Shown here one piece after another: positions 53,419 through 60,195 of a stretch of DNA of 64,000 nucleotides. The notes below the pieces were generated by a model. The model saw nothing but the letters and a program-made list of their open reading frames with translations. It was not told the DNA's origin and did no database searches. This DNA is from Schauerella fraxinea. Lineage in GTDB: Bacteria > Pseudomonadota > Gammaproteobacteria > Burkholderiales > Burkholderiaceae_B. The translations under genes and the position numbers were made by a program. The stretch is taken from positions 62,001-126,000 of the forward strand of contig JAVDKK010000003.1 in NCBI GenBank assembly GCA_030849945.1, given 5' to 3'. Numbering within the stretch: position 1 is the first letter of the stretch; each line of letters opens with the position of its first letter.

Positions 53419-53508
53419 GGACAGGTGGCCGAGCGGTTGAAGGCGCACGCCTGGAAAGCGTGTATACGTGCAAACGTATCGGGGGTTCGAATCCCCCTCT
53501 GTCCGCCA
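53419..53508 (+). tRNA. tRNA-Ser (anticodon GGA)
   Basis: The 90-base sequence folds as a type II tRNA. The acceptor stem GGACAGG (53419-53425) pairs with TCTGTCC, the anticodon GGA is at 53453-53455 in the loop CTGGAAA, there is a long variable arm (GTATACGTGCAAACGTATC region), the T loop contains GGTTCGAATCC, and CCA is encoded. It reads UCC and UCU. Confidence 0.96.
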
Positions 53509-53541
53509 AGAATAGTGGTGGTGTTGCCTTGCAATGCCTCG

Positions 53542-53576
53542 AAACCCGCATCAGCGCAAGCTGTGCGGGTTTTTTT
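53542..53576 (+). terminator. Terminator after tRNA-Ser
   Basis: Stem AAACCCGCA/TGCGGGTTT with an inner CAGC/GCTG stem and GCAA loop is followed by a run of seven or more T. It ends transcription after the tRNA. Confidence 0.92.
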
Positions 53577-53669
53577 AATGTCCGTGCTTCCTAATACCCG
53601 TGCGTCCTCACGTCATGCTTCCGCGTGTTGAGTATTCACCCTCATTGCTTCCGGTTGCGGCCAGCGATC

Positions 53670-54629
53670 CTACCCCCGCCCAAGCCTCGGCATGACCCGA
53701 ACATAGACCAACTGACCCACCAGTTCCACCAGCGTTTGCGTCACGATCACCACCGGCAAGATCGGCATCGCGCCGGGAACGGCCAAGGCGAGTGGCAGTA
53801 CCACCAGCGAGTTGCGGGTGCCGGAACTGAAGGCCACGGCGCGTGCTGCAGGGCTTTGAAGGTTGAAGCGGCGCGCGACGCACCAGCCGAGCGCCGGTGC
53901 CAACAGGGCGAACGCAACGTAGATCGGAATCACGCGCAGCGCGGTGTCGATCGTCGATCCGATTTGCGGCATCACCGCCGCGATCACGATAAACAGCACC
54001 AGTGCCGTCGCGGGAACCGGCAATAGGCCGAGCCCGTTCGCGATGCGCGTTCCAAGTGGGCGTCTACCGGCCCAATATTGGGTAAGCGCGGCCAGGATCA
54101 GCGGCAGCGCGATCAGCCAGACGAAGGCATGGATGAAGGGGCCGGGCGCGACGAGACCTGCGGCATCTGCGCCGAGGAACAGTCTCAGATAGGCAGGCAA
54201 GAGCAGCATCTGAACGATCAGCAGGCTGGGCGTGGCGGCAAGCAGCAGTCGCGCGTCTGCGCGCCCGAGATGGGCAAACGTGACGACGTAGTCGATGCAG
54301 GGGGTCAAGAGCACGAACAGCACGCCCAGGCGGATCATGGGATCGTGCGGCACCATCTGCAGCAAGGCCGCCACCAGCGCCGGAACCACGACGAAGTTGG
54401 CGATGAGCAAGGCGCTCAAGAAGCGCATGTTGCCTAGCGCCTGACGAAGCTGGGCCATCGGCACTTGCAGAAACGTCACATACAACATCAAGGCGAGTGC
54501 CGGGTTGATGAATCCTTCCAGTCGGCTTGTGCCGGGCAAGAACCAGGCAAATGCCGCCGCTGCGATGATCGCGCAAAAATAGATGGCGATCTGGCGGTGC
54601 TCCAGAAGGTCTCGGGCTTGTCCCATCAA
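53670..54629 (-). CDS. ACR3/BASS-family transporter (arsenite or organic-anion type)
   Basis: This 319-residue protein has about ten membrane segments. The segment LTPCIDYVVTFAHLGRAD has the Cys and Gly/Asp pattern of ACR3 arsenite exporters, and FSSGTRNSLVVLPLALA is a typical BASS half-repeat signature. No arsR, arsC or arsB gene is adjacent, so an arsenic role is not proven; an organic-anion symporter is the alternative. Convergent with the tRNA terminator, it lies in an accessory-looking stretch. Confidence 0.75.
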   Translation of the reverse strand: MMGQARDLLEHRQIAIYFCAIIAAAAFAWFLPGTSRLEGFINPALALMLYVTFLQVPMAQLRQALGNMRFLSALLIANFVVVPALVAALLQMVPHDPMIRLGVLFVLLTPCIDYVVTFAHLGRADARLLLAATPSLLIVQMLLLPAYLRLFLGADAAGLVAPGPFIHAFVWLIALPLILAALTQYWAGRRPLGTRIANGLGLLPVPATALVLFIVIAAVMPQIGSTIDTALRVIPIYVAFALLAPALGWCVARRFNLQSPAARAVAFSSGTRNSLVVLPLALAVPGAMPILPVVIVTQTLVELVGQLVYVRVMPRLGRG

Positions 54630-54673
54630 TGTTCCGTTTGGCGTGTGGTCGCCTGGGCATTGTAGGGCGAGCC

Positions 54674-55945
54674 TTAAGCCATCCGGCGCACCGCATTCAT
54701 CATGCGCCGTAATGGCGCCGTTATTTTCCAGCTGGTCGACATCCGCATGGCAAGCACCGTTGCGTTGAGCCGGTGAACGTCGTCGTTGAGGCGTTGACGC
54801 TCATCGCTCAGGCGTTGACGTTCCTCATGGGCGGCGGCCAAGGCTGCGGCCTGCCCGTGTTGATCGCCAAGCTGCTGCGCAAGGGCCTGGTTGATGTCTT
54901 CGAGACGTTGCGCCGAGCGTGCCGCGATGTCGCGCAATTGTTCGAGGGTGCTGTCGAGCGCTGAAGGAAGGGGTGGGAGGGGAGCCTGCGCCGCTACGGG
55001 GGCGGGCTCGACTTGTGGTGGAGGCACCTCGGGCTGCGCAGCCTTCTGTCGCGCGGTGGCGCCTTGCGTGGAGGTCTCTGCTGCTTCATCCAGGATGCGA
55101 TGCAGCAGCTCGTTGCGAAGCGTCTCGTAGTCGGCGGGTCGCAAGGCAGCAGGATCGGTGGCCACGCGAAGATGGGCGAAAAAGTCGACGCCGGGGGAGT
55201 CGGACATTTCCACGATTTCGAAGTTGATCAGCCCAAGATAGGCACAGTCACGAATCAGCAGCTCGAACGAAGACGGCGTGAAAACGGAGCAGTGGGCATC
55301 CTCGTACTCGCGGTCGTTGGAAGCGGCGTTGGCTTCCCATTCTTTGAAATGACGCTCGAAGGTCATTGCCGGTGTGACGGCGGTGGGCGGCGCACCACGA
55401 AAGAAGCTGCCGTACGGTACGCCGTGATGGTCGTAACTCGCGCGGACCCATTTCTCGTCGAAGTTCTGGGTGAGGGTGGGTTGATTGCGGTCGGCGAAAT
55501 ACGCTTCGAGCCATGCGGAGAGGGGCGTCGCGGACCGGAAGTAGTCGTAGCATGCGCGGCGGTCGGGTATGGCCATCGACAACATGCCGCCCGGCTTGAG
55601 TACTTTGGCACACCCCTGGAGAAATCGGATGGGATTGGGTAGGTGCTCGAAATTGTGCGACGACACCAGATAGTCGAATTGTCCCAACTTGCCGTGTTGT
55701 TCGACAACCTTGTCGATGTGCGTGGAGGATCCCAATAAGTCGACGTCTTCCAGCAGCTCACATTGCTCATCGGATATGCCAACATTCTCTCTGGCCATTT
55801 TCTTCAAGGTGGCCAAATCGAATACATCCATTACCAGACAGTTATAGCCGTCACGCTTGGGCGTCAGCGGCGAATGGAAAGGTCCAATCTCGATGCCTTG
55901 TTTCTCTTTCGTGATGTACTTCAGAATGACGTCGCGACGATCCAT
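54674..55945 (-). CDS. SAM-dependent methyltransferase with coiled-coil C-terminal extension
   Basis: The N-terminal part (about residues 1-240 of 423) is a class I methyltransferase: GIEIGPFHSPLTPK as the SAM-binding Gly region, DYLVSSHNFEHLPNP as the motif after the acidic residue, and KVLKPGGMLSMAIPD. A Pro/Ala/Gln-rich linker and a predicted coiled coil (about 325-400) follow, ending STSWKITAPLRRMM, a tail I associate with glycan-synthesis transferases. Substrate is unknown; an O-antigen or glycan methyl group is a guess. ATG 55945 is chosen over 55960 because it starts the conserved DRRDVILKYI region. GC content looks lower than its neighbours by eye. Confidence 0.75.
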   Translation of the reverse strand: MDRRDVILKYITKEKQGIEIGPFHSPLTPKRDGYNCLVMDVFDLATLKKMARENVGISDEQCELLEDVDLLGSSTHIDKVVEQHGKLGQFDYLVSSHNFEHLPNPIRFLQGCAKVLKPGGMLSMAIPDRRACYDYFRSATPLSAWLEAYFADRNQPTLTQNFDEKWVRASYDHHGVPYGSFFRGAPPTAVTPAMTFERHFKEWEANAASNDREYEDAHCSVFTPSSFELLIRDCAYLGLINFEIVEMSDSPGVDFFAHLRVATDPAALRPADYETLRNELLHRILDEAAETSTQGATARQKAAQPEVPPPQVEPAPVAAQAPLPPLPSALDSTLEQLRDIAARSAQRLEDINQALAQQLGDQHGQAAALAAAHEERQRLSDERQRLNDDVHRLNATVLAMRMSTSWKITAPLRRMMNAVRRMA

Positions 55946-56516
55946 GCAACTCTCCCGCAATCGATGAAAGTACTCACGCTTACCGGGCCGAAGATTATGG
56001 TTTTGTTATGGCGGGCGGTTTGTTGCGCTTGATCGGTCACTGCAATCATGCACTGTAAAGGAGTCGGCAGCGCGACGCCAGACTTCCAAGAGGTCCTGTC
56101 TACAGTGGCCGTCTTTTGGAGGGCGCTGTATGGCGCACACCTGCCGGATCAGGCGAGCTCGGGGGGATGAAAGCGACGGGCTGCATGCTGCCGTCGACTG
56201 TGATGCTGACCTGTAGGACGACCGGCTTCCAGCAGGCTGACCGTTATCGCGCGCCGAGACTTCCCCGGCCAACATCATGGCCGAGCTTCAGGAAAAGTGA
56301 GTTTGTCGCTGTGACCGCCAGCCGGAATGGCGGGTTTCGGCGCATCGCGTGCTTCAGCGTTACGCGATACTCAATGCCGCGAGTAACGGCCAAATGACAA
56401 CAAGCCTGCCCTGCAATGTTCAGGGGAGGCTTGTGCTTACTGGGTGTCGCACTGAAGAATGATGAGCGATGGCGGCCTGCAGTAACGCCGACGCCGCTGC
56501 GCATCGCGCACCGCCT
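55946..56516. other. Gene-poor stretch without a supported gene
   Basis: No frame here shows a recognisable protein, a clear ribosome-binding site or codon bias like the neighbours. Three short open frames (below 95 codons) overlap on both strands. The only structure noted is the hairpin at 56400-56434. It may be decayed DNA or the border of an accessory insertion. Confidence 0.55.
56400..56434. other. Hairpin downstream of the second histone-H1-like gene
   Basis: ACAAGCCT-G-CCCTG (56400-56413) pairs with CAGGG-G-AGGCTTGT (56421-56434), with one mismatch and a 7-base loop. On the minus strand it is 83 bp past the stop codon of the gene at 56517 and is followed by a TTGTCATTT stretch, so it may be a weak terminator. 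Confidence 0.5.
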
Positions 56517-57386
56517 TCAACTATCCCGCTTGGCTTGCGAGCGACGGGTTTGGCCGCGTTGATGGGCACCGATGCTCAAGGCGCGCGAGCTTTGGCCTGC
56601 GGCACCCTTGCCGATGGCGCGGGCTTGAGCGCTCACTTTGCCTTTTTCAGTGGCGATATCGAGCGGGTTGGCGGCAGGGGCTTTCGCCGACTTGGATGAT
56701 GCTTTCTTGGCCGACGATTTTTTAGCGACCGCTTTCTTCGCCGCCAATACTGTCGAGGCCGTGGTTGCAGCACCAGCCTTCTTTACCGCACGTTTGGCCG
56801 ACGTCTTCTTGGCTGCCGTGGCGCGTTTTGGCGAGGTTGCCGATTTTTTAGCAGCCGACTTGGTTGCGGATTTGGTTGCCGACTTGGAAGCCGACTTGGT
56901 TGTCGACTTGGTAGCGGATGTCGTGGCCGACTTGGCGGTCGCCGTGCGCTTGGCGGCCGACTTGCGCGCCGTCGTCTTCACGGCACTGCCGGAGCTGGCA
57001 CGACCCGTCGTCTTGGATGCGCCGGCACGGGCCGATTTTGCGGCAGCCGATTCGAATTTGGCGAAATCGCGATCTTCCTCTCGTTCGATCTGTGCGAGAC
57101 GCGTTTCGAAGCGCACCACGGATTCGGCGAGGATTTCTTCTTTCTGTTGGGTGCGCAGGTTGGCGGTATCTTCTGTGCCGGACTTCGATCCGGATTTGCC
57201 GCGCAATGCCACGCGTTGGCGGCGGTGCAAGTCGCGATACTTATCGCGCAGTTTGCGGCTGCGTTCCAGTTTGCTGCGCAGTTGCGATTTGCTGAGTGAC
57301 TTGATTTCTGTCGTGCGGCCTGCATCGAATAGCGCGAGCTCAGGTGCCGTCAGGAGTTTTTGTGCTTGTGTACGTTGGTATGCCAT
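56517..57386 (-). CDS. Histone H1-like protein with a conserved N-terminal helical domain
   Basis: This 289-residue protein has two parts. Residues 1-105 form a helical, charged domain (AQKLLTAPELALFDAGR, LRSKLERSRKLRDKYRDLHRRQR) of a family I recall from rhizobia and Burkholderiales. Residues 105-289 are Lys/Ala/Ser/Thr-rich with SATKSATKS and KKSSAKKA repeats. It probably binds DNA. The ATG at 57386 is supported by GGAGG six bases upstream. It differs from the pure PAKKA protein at 22285-22866 by its N-terminal domain. Confidence 0.82.
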   Translation of the reverse strand: MAYQRTQAQKLLTAPELALFDAGRTTEIKSLSKSQLRSKLERSRKLRDKYRDLHRRQRVALRGKSGSKSGTEDTANLRTQQKEEILAESVVRFETRLAQIEREEDRDFAKFESAAAKSARAGASKTTGRASSGSAVKTTARKSAAKRTATAKSATTSATKSTTKSASKSATKSATKSAAKKSATSPKRATAAKKTSAKRAVKKAGAATTASTVLAAKKAVAKKSSAKKASSKSAKAPAANPLDIATEKGKVSAQARAIGKGAAGQSSRALSIGAHQRGQTRRSQAKRDS

Positions 57387-57541
57387 CAAGTACCTCCAAT
57401 ATTTTGGTGATCGGTGCTTGTGCTCAGCAAGTAGCCTGCCTGTTTGTAACTTGCGTTGATCGGGGCAGTACGGTGCTGGCATATCAGGGCTTTGCGAGCG
57501 ACCGGCTTCGGTTGTGAAGCAATGACGTTTAGAACAGCCGA

Positions 57542-57793
57542 CATCGACGAATGGAGCAGCCTGCATCGAATGGGTGGCGGACGGCATCGACGTCTAGAGC
57601 AGCCCGCGTCGATGTGTGAAGCAGCCCGCGTCGAATGTGTGGTGGACGGCATCGACATGTAGTGTCAGCCGGCAGCGCATCCACATGTGTAGCGACTCGC
57701 ATCGACATGTGTAGCGGCCCGCATCCACATGCGTAGCAGCCCACATCGACACGTGTAGCCGCCCACATCGACATGCGTAGCGGACAGCATCGA
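57542..57793. repeat. About eleven 22-bp imperfect tandem repeats
   Basis: Units begin at 57542, 57564, 57585, 57607, 57629, 57650, 57678, 57700, 57722, 57744 and 57766, with a partial unit at 57788; consensus CATCGACATGTGTAGCGGCC plus CG. Most are 22 bp (some 21, one 28), so there is no constant reading frame. It lies in the 548-bp gap 57387-57934 between divergent genes. The unit is about two helical turns. Confidence 0.85.
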
Positions 57794-57934
57794 CAAATTC
57801 GAATTCGATTTTGGAAAATTTGGTAATGCCGACTAAATATTGTCGGGATCGTGTCGTTATCGATGATGAGTTCGCATCTGCATGGCGGCTCACCCCGCGC
57901 GCGCTACGCGCTCCATGTGCTTTTGTCGTGTCTC

Positions 57935-58828
57935 ATGATTCTGTCGCCCGCGCCGTTTCGCTTTTCGCGAGCCCTCCTCACCGTTGCGTTGCTCTTTCAG
58001 GCGTCGTGGGCTCTGGGCGCTGAGTCGCCCATTGGCGGCAAGCTGTTGCTCACGGGCGGTGTGTCGCAGATCGAAGGCGCAGCAGGCGGCGGGTTGACGC
58101 CCTGGGCGGTGATCGGCGGCTACGGCACGCGTGAGCAATTTGGCGTCAATGTGCACACGACGTTTGTGCGCACGCAGGATTATTCATTGGGTGCCTATGG
58201 CGTGACCGTTGGCCTGGCCGACCGCGTTGAGTTGTCGCTAAGCCGGCAGCGCTTCGATACCCGCGATGCCGGCGCCACGCTTGGGCTAGGCCGCGGATAT
58301 GCCTTCAATCAAAACATCGCGGGCGCCAAAGTACGCGTGCTCGGCGATGCCGTACTCGACGCCGATACCTGGGTGCCGCAAGTGGCCGTTGGCATGCAGT
58401 ACAAGCACAACGAGCAAGGCGCGGTGCTGGATGCAATCGGTGCGCGGGGCGACTCGGGCGTCGATTATTACGTGTCGGCCACGAAGCTTTTACTCGCGCA
58501 GAGCATCTTGCTCAACGGCACCGTGCGCATGACCCGCGCCAATCAGTTCGGCCTGCTGGGATTCGGTGGCGATCTCAACAACCATTATCAGCCGCAGCTC
58601 GAGGGATCTGCCGCCTACCTGTTGTCGCGGCACGTGGCAGTGGGTGTGGAGTATCGGCAAAAGCCCAATAACCTGGGGTTCGCGCGCGAGCAAAACGCGT
58701 ATGACGCGTTCATCGCCTGGGCGCCGTCCAAGCATGTGTCGTTCACCTTGGCGTGGTTGTCGTTGGGCGATATCGCCACGATCAAGAATCAAAGCGGCGT
58801 TTATCTTTCCGCGCAAGCGGGCTTTTAA
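57935..58828 (+). CDS. DUF3034-family outer-membrane protein
   Basis: This 297-residue protein has a signal peptide (MILSPAPFRFSRALLTVALL, ending ALGAES) and then a beta-barrel-like pattern of alternating strands: GKLLLTGGVSQIEG, GLTPWAVIGGYGTREQFG and a C-terminal SGVYLSAQAGF ending in Phe, as outer-membrane proteins do. From memory, DUF3034 proteins occur next to globin and diguanylate cyclase genes. Starts at 57851 and 57866 are open; 57935 is chosen because it gives a proper signal peptide. It heads the c-di-GMP/metal cluster. Confidence 0.78.
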   Translation: MILSPAPFRFSRALLTVALLFQASWALGAESPIGGKLLLTGGVSQIEGAAGGGLTPWAVIGGYGTREQFGVNVHTTFVRTQDYSLGAYGVTVGLADRVELSLSRQRFDTRDAGATLGLGRGYAFNQNIAGAKVRVLGDAVLDADTWVPQVAVGMQYKHNEQGAVLDAIGARGDSGVDYYVSATKLLLAQSILLNGTVRMTRANQFGLLGFGGDLNNHYQPQLEGSAAYLLSRHVAVGVEYRQKPNNLGFAREQNAYDAFIAWAPSKHVSFTLAWLSLGDIATIKNQSGVYLSAQAGF

Positions 58829-58838
58829 GGCAGACGAC

Positions 58839-59450
58839 ATGATGCGTACCCCTTCGGCTCGTCGGGTATCACGGACCTTGAATAGCGCCTGCGCTGCATG
58901 GGGCGCCCTGTGTCGCAGCGTTGCGCTGGACAGGGGGACCACGTTGCATGCATGGGGCCAGTTGCCTATCGGGCGCGGAGGGCAGACGCGGCGCAGATGG
59001 GCCGGGCAGTGCCTGAAAGACGCGCTGGGTAAAAGCGCCGTGTTGATGGCACTGGCCGCGGCGCTGCTGATGGCGGCCGCAACAGCGCAGGCGGACGACG
59101 CGGTATATCGCGCCTTTGGCGGCGCAGACGGCATTCAGCGCGTGGTGAATGATTTCGTGGCGGACGTGCATGCCGATCCTCGCACGCGGCCGTACTTCGC
59201 CAAAGCGTCCGACAAACGCCTGCGCATCATGCTGGCCAAGCAGTTCTGTAGCGTGACCGGTGGGCCATGCGTGTACGACGGCAGCTCGATGAAAGCGGTG
59301 CACAGCAATCTGAAGATCGATCGTGCAGCCTTCAATGCCGTGGTGGAAGTGTTGCAGGGCGCGATGGATAAACACCACGTGCCGTTTCAGGCGCAAAACC
59401 AATTGCTGGCCAAGCTGGCGCCGATGTATCGCGATATCGAGACGCGGTAG
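58839..59450 (+). CDS. Exported group 1 truncated hemoglobin-like protein
   Basis: The C-terminal ~120 residues match a group 1 truncated globin: YRAFGGADGIQRVVNDFV, FAKASDKRLRIMLAKQF, CSVTGGPCVYDG, then MKAVHSNLKI with the likely heme-binding His. Before it lies a hydrophobic segment MALAAALLMAAATAQA followed by DD, consistent with export. The start at 58839 has AAGG eight bases upstream but gives a long (about 69-residue) basic stretch before that segment; ATG 59046 is the alternative. It lies 10 bp after the DUF3034 gene. A heme or NO/O2-related role is inferred. Confidence 0.78.
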   Translation: MMRTPSARRVSRTLNSACAAWGALCRSVALDRGTTLHAWGQLPIGRGGQTRRRWAGQCLKDALGKSAVLMALAAALLMAAATAQADDAVYRAFGGADGIQRVVNDFVADVHADPRTRPYFAKASDKRLRIMLAKQFCSVTGGPCVYDGSSMKAVHSNLKIDRAAFNAVVEVLQGAMDKHHVPFQAQNQLLAKLAPMYRDIETR

Positions 59451-59498
59451 TTCAATCCACCCGTGACTTTTCCACCAGTGACTTTCAAGGGCATGACG

Positions 59499-60185
59499 AT
59501 GGCGGTTTCCGTTTCTTTGCAGCGTGCGGCGCTTTGCGCGGCAGCAATTGCCCTGGCGCTGTTGCTCAGTCCTGGTGCCGCCGTAGCCGCAGAGGGTGCG
59601 GCCACTGGCGCGCACGCCGGCGCGTCGCCCGCGACGGCCGGCCACGTCCATGTGACGGTGCCGGTGACCGACACGACGGGTGCGCCGCTCGCCAATGCCG
59701 TGGTGTACGCCAAGCCGAAGCAGGGCGTGGTGACATCGGGCAAGCCGTCGGCGATGAATATCGATCAGGTCGATCGCGAGTTTGTGCCGTTGGTGTCGGT
59801 GGCGCAAGCCGGTGTGGCGGTGGCGTTTCCCAACACGGACGATGTCGAGCACGATGTGTATTCGTTCTCGCCGGCCAAGCGGTTTCAACTGCCGCTGTAC
59901 TCGGGCACGCCCTCGCATCCGGTCATTTTCGATAAGCCGGGGCTGGTGGTACTGGGCTGCAACATTCACGACTCGATGGTCGCGTTCGTGCTTGTGGTCG
60001 ATACGCCTTACTTCGCTAAGACCGATGCCGATGGCGTGGCAACGCTGGCGGGATTGCCTGCCGGTGAGTATGTGTTGACGGCCTGGCACCACGCGTTGCG
60101 CGACGCGCAGCATCTGCCGATGCAGGCCTTGCCTGCCGGCGCGCATTCGGCCCCGGCGTTCGCGTTGGCGGTCGATGCCCATTAG
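59499..60185 (+). CDS. Periplasmic cupredoxin-like (methylamine utilization-type) protein
   Basis: This 228-residue protein has a signal peptide ending near VAAEGA. The domain shows a blue-copper ligand pattern: His118 in DDVEHDVYSFS, Cys154 and His157 in LGCNIHDSM, and Met160. The Ala/His-rich start may also bind metal. It resembles proteins annotated as methylamine utilization protein, but no mau genes are present. AAGGG sits seven bases before the ATG at 59499; ATG 59493 and GTG 59463 are alternatives. It ends 10 bp before the GGDEF-EAL gene. Confidence 0.82.
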   Translation: MAVSVSLQRAALCAAAIALALLLSPGAAVAAEGAATGAHAGASPATAGHVHVTVPVTDTTGAPLANAVVYAKPKQGVVTSGKPSAMNIDQVDREFVPLVSVAQAGVAVAFPNTDDVEHDVYSFSPAKRFQLPLYSGTPSHPVIFDKPGLVVLGCNIHDSMVAFVLVVDTPYFAKTDADGVATLAGLPAGEYVLTAWHHALRDAQHLPMQALPAGAHSAPAFALAVDAH

Positions 60186-60195
60186 GGCCTGACGC

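Noticed and set aside
53481..53508. tRNA-Ser 3' end as an integration site.
   Set aside because: I saw no second copy of the tRNA 3' end in the window and no integrase gene, so an island boundary cannot be claimed from this sequence.
53670..54629. Naming the transporter as an arsenite exporter with certainty.
   Set aside because: The Cys motif fits ACR3, but there is no neighbouring ars gene and BASS relatives share the fold.
57529..57774. An 81-codon minus-strand frame across the 22-bp array.
   Set aside because: A 22-bp unit is not a multiple of three and unit lengths vary, so the frame is accidental.
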